Of a stretch of DNA of 64,000 bases, positions 35,807 through 44,000 are shown in pieces. The number at the start of each line of letters is the position of its first letter. The stretch's first letter is position 1. Under the pieces are notes generated by a model, which was given only the letters and a program-made list of their open reading frames with translations, was not told the origin of the DNA and ran no database searches. This DNA is from Bifidobacterium callimiconis (GTDB lineage Bacteria > Actinomycetota > Actinomycetes > Actinomycetales > Bifidobacteriaceae). A program made the translations under genes and the position numbers. The stretch is taken from the NCBI RefSeq assembly GCF_003952005.1, contig NZ_QXGJ01000003.1, positions 243,425-307,424 on the forward strand, in the 5' to 3' direction.

Positions 35807-36340
35807 ATGACGCACACGCAGATCGCAATCCTGATGCTCGCCACCCTCGGACTTCCCGGACTGGCTCTGCTTATCGCCGGCATCGCCGTCATCGCCGTCC
35901 AACGCGGCAGGGCGCGTCGCTGCACGGCCGTGACCACCGGCTGGGTGATCGACTACCGTTTCCCCGGCGGGGACCAGTTCTACCCCGTGATCGGCTATCA
36001 GGTGGATGGCCGGGATTATAAGGTCAACCGCCGGTTCCGTGGATACGTCACCACCTCCAAGATCACGCCGCTGAACCCCTACGTGGATTCCGGCGCCTAC
36101 GTGTCGGACAGGGACGTGCTGCACATACGCTCCGGCATGGTCACGAACTACCGGACCATGGCGCAGCAGCTGTGGCCGCAGGGCAGCACGATGCCCGTGT
36201 ACTACGATCCGGCGAATCCGGCGCACGCGTTCGCGCAGCGGGTGCCGAACTACACGTCGGCCGTAGGCATCATCTTCTCGGCGTTCGGCGTGGCGACCCT
36301 GCTGGCCACCATCGCCATGGCGTTCGTACTGCTCGGCTAG
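35807..36340 (+). CDS. DUF3592-like membrane protein
   Basis: A 177-residue protein with two hydrophobic helices, at residues 7-31 (ILMLATLGLPGLALLIAGIA) and 152-176 (VGIIFSAFGVATLLATIAMAF). They flank a soluble beta-rich domain with VIDYRFPGGDQFYPVIGYQVDG and GSTMPVYYDPANPAHA. The 'V-YDP-NP' motif and the two-helix layout match the DUF3592 family, of unknown function. The start ATG follows GGCAACGGAACCGC and lies 51 bases after tetR; it may be co-transcribed. No catalytic residues are apparent. Confidence 0.82.
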   Translation: MTHTQIAILMLATLGLPGLALLIAGIAVIAVQRGRARRCTAVTTGWVIDYRFPGGDQFYPVIGYQVDGRDYKVNRRFRGYVTTSKITPLNPYVDSGAYVSDRDVLHIRSGMVTNYRTMAQQLWPQGSTMPVYYDPANPAHAFAQRVPNYTSAVGIIFSAFGVATLLATIAMAFVLLG

Positions 36341-36357
36341 CGATAGACGGCCGCGTC

Positions 36358-37113
36358 TCACGTTCGATGCCGGGCACGGTATTCGCCCGGAGTGACGCCA
36401 TAGCGTTCCTTGAATCGTTTGCCGAAGTAGCTCGCATCCCGAAACCCGCATCGTCGTCCGACGATGGCAACCCCTCCCCCACCGGATGCCAGCATCACGG
36501 CCGCCCGACGCAGCCGGTAGGCCAACAGATAGTCGCCCGGGCCAGCGCCCGTATGGCGCTTGAACAGACGGAAGCATTCGGTCCGGCCGATTCCCGCGCT
36601 GTCGGAGATTTCGGCGACGTCGATGTCATCGCCGAAATGCTGTTGGATGAACGCGAGCATGGTCCGCATCCGCCGTCCGCGACGCATTTCGATCGCGCCC
36701 GCGGTCCCGATGGTCTGACGCCCGAACGCGGCAAGCGCCAGACGCCACAGTCGCGCCACATGCTCGACGTATTCCAACGCCACCGTGTCACCGCCCACAC
36801 CCAATGCCGTGATGGCGCGTATCTCTTCAACGACGTCGGCGTCCCGGTCCGCCTGCAGCCGCATGCCGGCGAACCGACGGTTCAGCACCGGCAGCACGTG
36901 ATCGGCATATATCGTGCCGGAAGGCTGCCCGGTAAGGAACAGCGGCGAAAACGTGACGCAGCTCATGACGGCTCCCGGCGAGGGGTTGTCCGCCGAGTGC
37001 AGCGTCTCGGAGTTCACGAACACGCCGTCGCCCTGCCGCAGACGGATCGCCTCTCCACCGTTGAGGCGGTAGTCGCATTCGCCGCGATTCGTCGGCGGAG
37101 GACACCCATGCAC
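36358..37113 (-). CDS. AraC-family regulator, N-terminally shortened
   Basis: The C-terminal double helix-turn-helix of an AraC regulator is intact (MLAFIQQHFGDDIDVAEISDSAGIGRTECFRLFKRHTGAGPGDYLLAYRLRRAAVML...CGFRDASYFGKRFKERYGVTPGEYR). Upstream is part of a cupin domain (DYRLNGGEAIRLRQGDGVFVNSETLHS). The usual ~45 residues before it, which in the relative at 44388 include CHWHRDFEF, are absent. The frame continues into the oppositely read DUF1349-like gene with no matching protein. The best start is GTG at 37113 (251 residues). I suspect the 5' end was lost in a rearrangement, leaving a truncated, possibly non-functional gene. Confidence 0.7.
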   Translation of the reverse strand: MHGCPPPTNRGECDYRLNGGEAIRLRQGDGVFVNSETLHSADNPSPGAVMSCVTFSPLFLTGQPSGTIYADHVLPVLNRRFAGMRLQADRDADVVEEIRAITALGVGGDTVALEYVEHVARLWRLALAAFGRQTIGTAGAIEMRRGRRMRTMLAFIQQHFGDDIDVAEISDSAGIGRTECFRLFKRHTGAGPGDYLLAYRLRRAAVMLASGGGGVAIVGRRCGFRDASYFGKRFKERYGVTPGEYRARHRT

Positions 37114-37149
37114 GCCGAACGATCCCGGCGACCGGAAAGGAACGCGATC

Positions 37150-37716
37150 ATGCTTCAGGGAGACTGCAGATTCGATATCAGGGGCAATGTGCTGGCCATG
37201 AAGGCCGAGCCGGGCAGGGATTTCTTCGTGAACCCCGTCGACGGCAGCGTGATCGCCGACGCGGCCTTCGCCTACCAGCCGACCGAAGGAGATTTCATCT
37301 GCAGGGCCAAGGTGTCGCTGCACCACGAGAGCAAATTCGACGGCGGGGCGCTCTTCGCCTATCAGGACGACACCCACTGGGTCAAGGCGTGCTTCGAGCA
37401 GGGCGACTACGGATTCCAGTCGGTCGTGACCGTGGTGACGAACGGCACCTCCGACGACTGCTACGGCGTCACCGTGCCCGGCGATGCCGTCTGGCTTCAG
37501 CTCGCCCGCACGGGCGACGTATTCTCCATCCACTATTCCTTCGATGGCGACCATTACTTCATGTCACGCCTGTGCTCGGTGCCGTTCGACCGATGGATGA
37601 ACGTCGGCTTCGAGGCGCAGTCCCCCCACCGGCGACGGAGGCGAGCGCTACTTCACGAATTTCACCATACTGAACCACGGACTGGCCGATCCACGCGCCG
37701 GCCGGTAACGGCATGA
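37150..37716 (+). CDS. DUF1349-like beta-sandwich protein with C-terminal frameshift
   Basis: About 188 residues as read. The body matches DUF1349/concanavalin-like proteins: GDFICRAKVSLHHESKFDGGALFAYQDDTHWVKACFEQ, VWLQLARTGDVFSIHYSFDGDHYFMSRLCSVP. After FEAQSP the frame is lost. Removing one C from the six Cs at 37622-37627 restores TGDGGERYFTNFTILNHG and a stop at 37706-37708, the normal family ending. ATG at 37150 follows AAAGGA. Either a sequencing error, a real mutation or slippage explains it. Proteins of this family are of unknown function, sometimes linked to carbohydrate use. It is divergent from the shortened AraC gene. Confidence 0.8.
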   Translation: MLQGDCRFDIRGNVLAMKAEPGRDFFVNPVDGSVIADAAFAYQPTEGDFICRAKVSLHHESKFDGGALFAYQDDTHWVKACFEQGDYGFQSVVTVVTNGTSDDCYGVTVPGDAVWLQLARTGDVFSIHYSFDGDHYFMSRLCSVPFDRWMNVGFEAQSPHRRRRRALLHEFHHTEPRTGRSTRRPVTA

Positions 37717-37762
37717 CCGCCGATGTGAAGGAGACTGACGGGAATCCGGAAACAGATTCCCG

Positions 37763-38125
37763 TCAGTCGTTTTCGTTTTCGCCCTCCTCCGCCTCGGGCT
37801 TGGCGTCGAGCAGCAGCTGGCCCCATTTTTCGAATTCCTTGAGGGCGGGGATGATCGCGTAGCCGTTGTCGGTGAGCGAGTATTCGACGCGCGGCGGCAC
37901 CTCGTTGTACTGGACGCGGTTGACCAGCCCGAATTCCTCGAGATCGCGCAATGTGTTGGTGAGCATCATGTTGGTGATGCCGAGCTCGCGCTTGATCTCG
38001 TTGTATCGCGCCGTGCCATGTTCGCTCAGAACGTACATGACGGGCAGTTTCCATTTGCCTTCGATCGCCTTGAACGCATAGCCGATGGCGCAGGTCGGCG
38101 CGGTGATTCCAACGTTTTCGCTCAT
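37763..38125 (-). CDS. HxlR-family transcriptional regulator
   Basis: 120 residues, a single winged-helix domain: TCAIGYAFKAIEGKWKLPVMYVLSEHGTARYNEIKRELGITNMMLTNTLRDLEEFGLVNR...VPPRVEYSLTDNG. The N-terminal Cys in the CAIGYA stretch is the conserved redox/aldehyde-sensing Cys of HxlR proteins. It is divergent from the FMN-reductase gene, with palindromes between them, so control of that gene and the following SDR is likely. The start at 38125 (MSENVG) is chosen over 38143 by comparison with the family. The C-terminus is acidic. Confidence 0.9.
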   Translation of the reverse strand: MSENVGITAPTCAIGYAFKAIEGKWKLPVMYVLSEHGTARYNEIKRELGITNMMLTNTLRDLEEFGLVNRVQYNEVPPRVEYSLTDNGYAIIPALKEFEKWGQLLLDAKPEAEEGENEND

Positions 38126-38168
38126 GTTTCCCCATCCTAACATCGCCGTATTCCAAAAATCAGTTTTC

Positions 38169-38196
38169 TATACCTAGGTTGAAAAGTATATGTACT
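38169..38196. promoter_or_regulatory. HxlR-type operator candidates
   Basis: TATAC...GTATA (about 38169-38190) overlaps the near-palindrome AGTATATGTACT (38185-38196), in the 165-base gap between the divergent hxlR and FMN-reductase genes. Confidence 0.45.
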
Positions 38197-38290
38197 TATG
38201 TATTCTAGACATGGTTCGAGAAAACGACTATTGCGAATCGGAGCGATTCCGGTCGATTCGATTCCGCGCAATCTCGCGCAAGGAGCAATC

Positions 38291-38806
38291 ATAAGCAAGC
38301 ACATCCTCGTCATTCAGGGCAGCCCGACCAAGGGCGGTAACGCCGACATGCTCGCCGACGCATTCATCGAGGGCGTCGAGGCGGCCGGCAACACCGCGAC
38401 GAAACTCGAGATCGCCGACATGAACATCGCGCCGTACACCGCCCCGGACCAGCCGGAGGGCGACATGACGCAGGTGATGGACGCCATGAAGGCTGCCGAC
38501 GGCATCGTGATCGCCACGCCGACCTACCGGATGCAGTTCTCCGCACAGCTCAAGGCGGTGATGGACCGCATGCCGTTCGACGCGCACGACGATCTGGCCG
38601 GCAAGGAGCCCGCGCTGCTGGTCGCCGGCGCCAGCCCGGAGGAGGTGCTCGTCAAGGACGTGCTCGCCTACTACAAGATGTGCTTCGGCGAGAGCCTCGA
38701 ATGGAAGATCCGCGGCTCGGTGCTGGCCGCCGGCGTCTTCGCCCCCGGTCAGGTGGCCGCCACGCCGTATCTGGACAAGGCGCGCGAGCTCGGCCGCACG
38801 TTCTGA
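38291..38806 (+). CDS. NADPH-dependent FMN reductase-like protein with ATA at the start position
   Basis: A flavodoxin-fold reductase of about 172 residues: HILVIQGSPTKGGNADMLADAF, IAPYTAPDQPEGDMTQVMDAMKAADGIVIATPTYRMQFSAQLKAVMDRM. The ribosome site AAGGAG (38280-38285) lies 5 bases before ATA AGC AAG CAC, exactly where the usual ATG AGC AAG would be. The reading frame is open back to an ATG at 38198 and a TTG at 38231, but those would add an Arg-rich leader over the operator and have no ribosome site. So initiation is either at ATA or at an upstream codon. It is followed by an SDR gene after 81 bases; both probably respond to the divergent HxlR. Confidence 0.75.
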   Translation: MSKHILVIQGSPTKGGNADMLADAFIEGVEAAGNTATKLEIADMNIAPYTAPDQPEGDMTQVMDAMKAADGIVIATPTYRMQFSAQLKAVMDRMPFDAHDDLAGKEPALLVAGASPEEVLVKDVLAYYKMCFGESLEWKIRGSVLAAGVFAPGQVAATPYLDKARELGRTF

Positions 38807-38887
38807 ACTACCCCGGCACACCGGAACACCGCAACGCATCACGGCACGACAACGAAAACAGCAACGGGAAACGGAAAGGACGCAATC

Positions 38888-39607
38888 ATGCAGATCGCAC
38901 TGATCACCGGCTCGGGCCGCAAGGGCGGACTGGGCTATGAGACGGCCCGTCAGCTCGGCGAGGCCGGATACCACGTGATTCTCGCCGCGCGCCGGCCGGA
39001 GCTCGCCGAACTCACGCAGGAGCTCATCGATGCCGGCATCTCCGCCGACTACGTGGTGATGGACACGACCGACGAAGTCAGCGTCTCCGCGGCCGCGGCG
39101 GAGATCGGCCGCCGGTTCGGCCGGCTCGACGTGCTCGTCAACAACGCGGCGTCGATGCGCGCGGGAGCGTCCGTCGAGCAGCAGGATCTCGCCGAGATGC
39201 GCGCGGTGCTCGACACGAACGTGATCGGCACGTGGAACGTCACGCAGAAGTTCATCCCGCTGCTGCGCAGGTCCGAGCACGGCCGCATCGTCAACGTGTC
39301 CAGTGGCGCCGGCTCCTACGGCGACCCGCAGTACGGGTTCCTGCACGGCGCGATGGGCATCCCGGCCTCCGGATACGGCCTCTCCAAGCTGGCACTCAAC
39401 GGCCTGACGATCAAAACCGCGAAGGAGCTGGCCAAGGACCATATCCTCGTCAACGCGGCCTGTCCGGACATCACCGACACGTTCGGCTCGGGCATGTTCG
39501 GTCGCCCGGTCGAGGTGAGCGCAAAAAGCGTGACCTGGGCCGCCATGCTGCCCGACGACGGTCCGACCGGCGGCTTCTTCCGCGACGGCCAGCCGCTGCC
39601 GTGGTGA
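38888..39607 (+). CDS. Short-chain dehydrogenase/reductase
   Basis: A 239-residue SDR with the cofactor motif TGSGRKGGLGYETA (a variant of TGxxxGxG), LDVLVNNAASM, the catalytic Ser in VSSGAGSYG, and the YGLSK Tyr-Lys pair. It resembles carbonyl reductase-like SDRs. AAAGGA precedes the ATG. Downstream of the FMN-reductase gene and in the same direction, so likely the second gene of an HxlR-controlled unit. Substrate unknown; reactive carbonyl reduction fits the neighbourhood. Confidence 0.88.
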   Translation: MQIALITGSGRKGGLGYETARQLGEAGYHVILAARRPELAELTQELIDAGISADYVVMDTTDEVSVSAAAAEIGRRFGRLDVLVNNAASMRAGASVEQQDLAEMRAVLDTNVIGTWNVTQKFIPLLRRSEHGRIVNVSSGAGSYGDPQYGFLHGAMGIPASGYGLSKLALNGLTIKTAKELAKDHILVNAACPDITDTFGSGMFGRPVEVSAKSVTWAAMLPDDGPTGGFFRDGQPLPW

Positions 39608-39812
39608 GACCGCTGCCACGCCCCGCACCTACGCCCCGCGTCCACACCCACGCCCACGACGGCGGCCACCCGCGAGACGACCACACGAGACGACCACACG
39701 AGATGACCACACGAGACGACCACTCCGGGCATGCACTTTCCGCCAACGTTCGCCCAGAACGTATACACCAACGTTTCGGCGAATCGTCTGAGAAAGTGGA
39801 TGCAGCACTTCA

Positions 39813-39833
39813 ATATCTCGTTTCGAGGTATTA
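39813..39833. promoter_or_regulatory. PadR-type operator, remote copy
   Basis: ATATCTCGTTTCGAGGTATT matches 18 of 20 positions with a site next to the padR gene (51921-51940). It lies 45 bp upstream of the flavodoxin-fold reductase at 39878. Confidence 0.65.
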
Positions 39834-39877
39834 GTATGAACCGTACATCGACATCCATATAGCGAAGGAGATATCCC

Positions 39878-40399
39878 ATGAAGACTCTGGTGCTTGTATT
39901 CCATCCCGATCTGAAGGGCCAGTCCCACGTCAACGCAGCTCTGGCCGCCGCGGCCGAGAAGACGCCGAACGTGACCGTGCGCGACGAGTACGCGCTGTAC
40001 CCGGACGGCAAGATCGACGTCAAGGCCGAGCAGGCCGCCGTCGAGGCCGCCGACCGCGTGGTGTTCCAGTTCCCGCTGTACTGGTTCTCCTCCCCCGCAC
40101 TGCTGAAGACCTGGGAGGACGAGGTGCTTGAGCACGGCTGGGCGTACGGCGGCGACGGTCACGCGTTCGAGGGCAAGGAGTTCGCGGTGGCCGTCTCCAC
40201 CGGTTCGCCCGAGTCGAAGTACCAGCCGGACGGCGACAACCGTTACACCATCGATCAGGTGCTCATCCCGTTCGACGGCACCGCCCACCACATCGGCGCC
40301 ACCTGGGTCAAGCCGTTCGTGACGTTCGCATCCTTCGGCATCTCCGACGAGGCGCTGACCGAGGCCGCGAAGAACTACCAGGAGTTCCTGTCCAAGTAG
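39878..40399 (+). CDS. Flavodoxin-fold NAD(P)H oxidoreductase (MdaB/KefF-like)
   Basis: 173 residues: MKTLVLVFHPDLKGQSHVN, VVFQFPLYWFSSPALLKTWEDEVL, EFAVAVSTGSPESKY. It is a paralogue of the protein at 21461-22069 but lacks the N-terminal leader. The family reduces quinones and nitro compounds through FMN. GAAGGAG precedes the ATG. A palindrome upstream is nearly identical to the ones beside padR at 51.9 kb, so this gene is probably part of a PadR regulon despite the 11.5 kb distance. It ends before element E7. Confidence 0.9.
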   Translation: MKTLVLVFHPDLKGQSHVNAALAAAAEKTPNVTVRDEYALYPDGKIDVKAEQAAVEAADRVVFQFPLYWFSSPALLKTWEDEVLEHGWAYGGDGHAFEGKEFAVAVSTGSPESKYQPDGDNRYTIDQVLIPFDGTAHHIGATWVKPFVTFASFGISDEALTEAAKNYQEFLSK

Positions 40400-40625
40400 T
40401 TCGTGGCTCGCACGAGACGCATGCGCATTCATACATTCATAGCGGGCGGCTCCATCGTACGATGGAGCCGCTTTTCCATAGGTATCGGGCATTGCTTTCG
40501 GGTCCATGCTCGGATCGTATCGACGTTGATCAGCGATTTGATCGCGCGGCGCCCATCCGACGATTCCACGCCCCCGCTCTCGCCCTCAACCCTGGAACCG
40601 CCCCGTGCGGGCCATATCAACGGCA

Positions 40626-40815
40626 ATCCTCGAGTTCTGTGCGGATTTTCCCGGGCCGCGGACACCAATCCTCGAGTTCTGTGCGCCGCTGGAGCAAAAT
40701 CCGAAGTATGACCCTTGGAATTCCAACGGCCATACTTCGCCTATGCCGTTTTCTCCGCACAGAACTCGAGGATTGGTGTCCGCATGACCCTTAAATCCAC
40801 ACAGAACACCGAGTT
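40626..40815. repeat. Composite palindromic element E7
   Basis: CTCGAGTTCTGTGCG occurs at 40629-40643 and 40671-40685; CGCACAGAACTCGAG at 40756-40770; a diverged copy CACACAGAACACCGAG at 40798-40813. The linkers pair: CGGACACCAATCC against GGATTGGTGTCCG. The inner hairpin is CGAAGTATG/CATACTTCG. The core is the same as in E1, 36 kb away. It lies between convergent genes; the rest of 40400-40873 holds no gene. Confidence 0.85.
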
Positions 40816-40873
40816 AGACAAGTCAAATCAATCGATTCGGCTCAATCCCGCCGGAGATCCCCTGCATAACGCC

Positions 40874-41812
40874 TCAGGATTCAGGCCACAACCCCGTTTC
40901 GCCCGTACCCCGACCGGCCAACGTGGACGCCTCACCGAGATACGGCGCGCAGGCATGCGCGCAATAATCCCAGATGCGGCGTTCCCCTTCCTCCGACAAC
41001 CATTTGGCGCTGATGCGCTTACGGCGTCCATTGCCCCAGAATTCACCGCTCACGCCTTCCACCGACGGGTCGGTCGCCATAAGCACGCTGGTGCGCGCAC
41101 CGTGGGCGGCGGTGCGGATAAACGGCAGCCATAGGATGAGCAACGGCAGCATCCACAGTGATTTGCGGATCGACTCCCGCTGCAGCGCAGTCACCGCGGA
41201 CCCCGGTTCCACCGTGTTCACCGTGACGTTGCGCACACCGTCCGCTTTGAGCCGCGCATCGAACTGACGCATGAGCCACCAGACATACAGCTTCGAAAGA
41301 CCGTAAGCGCGCGGCATCGAATAGCTGCGTTCCAATTCGATGTCGTCGAGAATCGGGCGCCCGCCCTGACGGTAGGATTCGCTGGCGACGGTGACGATGC
41401 GCGCGGATGGGCTGCGTTCCAGCAACGGCAGCAGTAGGTTCGTCAGGAGGAACGGCGCGAGCGTGTTGATGGCGAACGTCTTCTCGTGGCCTTCCGCCGT
41501 GGTTTCACGGACGGAGCCGAACTGTCCGCCGGCATTGTTGACGAGCACGTCAAGATGATCGAAGCTCGCGGCGATGTCATCGGCGAACCGCGCGACTTCG
41601 CTCATCAGCGACAGATCGGCGACGCGGGCGTGCACGTTGCGATTGCCGGTTCGCTCGACGACCCAGTCGCGAGCCTCCCGTGTCTTGCGCGGGTTTCGAC
41701 CATGCATGATGATGACGTGCCCCTGTGCCGCAAGTGCGAGCGCGGTCCGTTTGCCGATGCCGCTGGATGCGCCGGTAACGAGGATGATCTTGCTGCGATG
41801 GGCGTCGTTCAT
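40874..41812 (-). CDS. Short-chain dehydrogenase/reductase (retinol-dehydrogenase-like)
   Basis: A 312-residue extended SDR. It has the nucleotide motif LVTGASSGIGKRTA, DVLVNNAGGQ, catalytic Ser in VASESYR, and the YGLSK pair. The C-terminal hydrophobic segment (LWMLPLLILWLPF) and overall length recall retinol-dehydrogenase/WW-oxidoreductase-like SDRs of Gram-positive bacteria. Divergent from a TetR gene with about 120 bases between; the TetR probably regulates it. Substrate unknown. Confidence 0.88.
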   Translation of the reverse strand: MNDAHRSKIILVTGASSGIGKRTALALAAQGHVIIMHGRNPRKTREARDWVVERTGNRNVHARVADLSLMSEVARFADDIAASFDHLDVLVNNAGGQFGSVRETTAEGHEKTFAINTLAPFLLTNLLLPLLERSPSARIVTVASESYRQGGRPILDDIELERSYSMPRAYGLSKLYVWWLMRQFDARLKADGVRNVTVNTVEPGSAVTALQRESIRKSLWMLPLLILWLPFIRTAAHGARTSVLMATDPSVEGVSGEFWGNGRRKRISAKWLSEEGERRIWDYCAHACAPYLGEASTLAGRGTGETGLWPES

Positions 41813-41831
41813 GGCTGTTGTTCGCTTTCCC

Positions 41832-41870
41832 GATTATGGTGGTACAGATGTGACATCACCGACGATAATC
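41832..41870. promoter_or_regulatory. TetR-type operator candidate
   Basis: GATGTGACATC (41847-41857), a perfect odd palindrome, is flanked by GATTAT (41832-41837) and ATAATC (41865-41870). It lies in the gap between the divergent SDR and TetR genes. Confidence 0.45.
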
Positions 41871-41933
41871 ATCGACGAACAACCGCCGCAAGCCGTTGCG
41901 GCTCGGCGATGACAGAACGCAAGGAACTGTGAC

Positions 41934-42593
41934 ATGGCGACGAACGACCATTCCCGCTCATCCGGTGAATCCGGTGGATATACCGAGGTCCGATCCGACG
42001 CGCGCCCCGACGACCGCCGACTGGCCACGCTGCATCGCAACAACGAGGAGTCCAACGCCTTCGTGCGCGAATGCATCGAAGGGGCGCTTATTCAACTGAT
42101 GGAGACGAAATCGTTCGCCTCCATCACCGTTACCGACATCGCGCGGCGGGCCGGCGTCTCCCGCAACGCCTACTACCGCAACTACGCCTCGAAGGAGGCG
42201 ATTCTCGACGGTTTCCTGACCGCCATCTTCGAGGAGATCAACCGCAGTCTGCTCCGATATGATCCGATGACGCAGACCCGCGAGGCATGGCTGACCATGC
42301 TGGCCGGCGTGCGCCGCATCGCCCCGCAGTACCGGCTGATCCTGCGGGCCGGACAGGCCGACCGGCTACGCGAACGGATGCGTGCGAGCATGAACGGCAG
42401 CGCCTTCCGTCATGAGGTCGGGCCACGGTACGCCGCCGCCTATTGGGCTGGCGCGATCTGCGAAGTGGTCAGCCAGTGGGTACTGCACGACATGGACGTA
42501 CCGGACGGCGAGCTCGCCGACATCATGACCGATCTCATGCTTCACGGCGTCGCCACCGCCGACCGCTACCACACCGACTGCCAGGCGACCTGA
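41934..42593 (+). CDS. TetR-family transcriptional regulator
   Basis: 219 residues. After a ~40-residue polar leader comes the helix-turn-helix FVRECIEGALIQLMETKSFASITVTDIARRAGVSRNAYYRNYASKEAIL, then a helical effector domain (YWAGAICEVVSQWVLHDMD). Divergent from the SDR at 40874-41812, which is its most likely target; convergent with an MFS gene 43 bases away. The effector is not known. Confidence 0.9.
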   Translation: MATNDHSRSSGESGGYTEVRSDARPDDRRLATLHRNNEESNAFVRECIEGALIQLMETKSFASITVTDIARRAGVSRNAYYRNYASKEAILDGFLTAIFEEINRSLLRYDPMTQTREAWLTMLAGVRRIAPQYRLILRAGQADRLRERMRASMNGSAFRHEVGPRYAAAYWAGAICEVVSQWVLHDMDVPDGELADIMTDLMLHGVATADRYHTDCQAT

Positions 42594-42635
42594 CGGCCCC
42601 GCAACGCGTCACGCGCTTTTCGTTGCAGTACCCGG

Positions 42636-44000
42636 TCAGCGGTCGATGTCGATCCGCGAGATTCGCAGCATGTACCAAGCTCCGGGCAGGGTAAGCAGGC
42701 CGCCGGCGATGAACACCCAGCCGATCGGGATCACGTCGGCGAGGGGCGCGAAGACGAGCATGCCGATCGGCAGCGCGAACGTCGTCATCGTGGTGTCGAG
42801 TCCGAACACGCGACCGGTCATCGACTCGTCGGATTCGGATTGCATGATGGTGCGCACCGGGCCGAGGCACATGGCCGACGCCACGCCGCTCACCACGTCG
42901 ACGACAAGATACACGAGCAGATTCGGCGCGATGCCGAGGCCGACGATGCTCAGGCCCACAAGCGAGACCGCGCACGCCGCCATACGCATCTGCATGCGGC
43001 TGCTGTGCAGCATCCGTGCGCCGATCGACGACATGAGCGCGCCGCCGATCAGCATGCCGATGCTCCACCCGAGTTCGTTGGCGGCGAGCTTGTCGGACGC
43101 GGTGGTGAAGTTCACGAATCCAAGGTTCAGATCGATGCCGTCATATTCGCGGGTCATGAGCAGCAGCGTAAGGTTCATCGGCGCGACAGACATGATGCAG
43201 GTGAGCGCGTCGCCGATGATCACGCCGCGCAGGTACGGGTGTTTCATCGTGTAGGCGAAGCCGTCCCGGAGATCAGCGAACGTACGGCGGATGCCGGAGA
43301 CGATCGGACTCGCGCCGTCGGTTGCGGCCGGCATCGCGCCGTCCTGATCGTGCCGTACCGCCGCCGGTCTTTTCGGCACACGGATCAGTGCGACGAATCC
43401 GACGCCGATCACGGCCGTCGTCACGTCGACGAGCAGGATCGACCATAGCGGCACGATGTTGATGAGCACGGCGGCCGCCGCCGGCGCGACGATGAGGTTC
43501 GCCGAGTTGATGATGCCGTAGATCGAGTTGACGCGCAGCAGTTTCCCGGCGGGCGCGACGTCGGGAATGAACGACTGCACGGCGGGCGTTTGGATGCCGC
43601 CGCCCGCCGATCGGATGAACAGCACCGCGAAGATCAGCGACAGATTCGCCCAGCCGGTCGCGAAGCTCACCGACAGCAGCACGGTGACGGCGGCGATGAC
43701 AAGGTCCGGCAGCATGACGAGTCGCTTGCGATCGTACCGGTCGGCCATGGACCCGCCGAAAATCGACACGACACCCTGCGGCACCACGCCGAACAGGGTG
43801 GCGAGCAGCATGGACCAGCCGCTTTTCTCCTGCATGACGATCCACCACCAGATGGCGTATTGCACGATGTTGGAGCCGAGCAGCGAGAACGCCTGACCGG
43901 TGAGCAGTAGCGTGACGTGGCGTATCCAGCCGTTTTCGCGCGGATCCGCCGATGCGGTTTCCGGTACGGTGGACGTTACGGATTGGGTATTCCCAGACAT
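42636..44000 (-). CDS. MFS efflux transporter (12 helices)
   Basis: 454 residues with an N-terminal half starting LLLTGQAFSLLGSNIVQYAIWWWIVMQ and the loop motif GGSMADRYDRKRLVMLPD. The central basic cytoplasmic loop is RVPKRPAAVRHDQDG and the second half includes SIGMLIGGALMSSIG. This fits the 12-helix DHA3/MefA-like macrolide-type exporters, in which the 'Q-S-G-W' start of helix 2 is common. Substrate uncertain. The only gene read in the same direction upstream is the AraC regulator at 44388, about 390 bases away. Confidence 0.88.
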   Translation of the reverse strand: MSGNTQSVTSTVPETASADPRENGWIRHVTLLLTGQAFSLLGSNIVQYAIWWWIVMQEKSGWSMLLATLFGVVPQGVVSIFGGSMADRYDRKRLVMLPDLVIAAVTVLLSVSFATGWANLSLIFAVLFIRSAGGGIQTPAVQSFIPDVAPAGKLLRVNSIYGIINSANLIVAPAAAAVLINIVPLWSILLVDVTTAVIGVGFVALIRVPKRPAAVRHDQDGAMPAATDGASPIVSGIRRTFADLRDGFAYTMKHPYLRGVIIGDALTCIMSVAPMNLTLLLMTREYDGIDLNLGFVNFTTASDKLAANELGWSIGMLIGGALMSSIGARMLHSSRMQMRMAACAVSLVGLSIVGLGIAPNLLVYLVVDVVSGVASAMCLGPVRTIMQSESDESMTGRVFGLDTTMTTFALPIGMLVFAPLADVIPIGWVFIAGGLLTLPGAWYMLRISRIDIDR

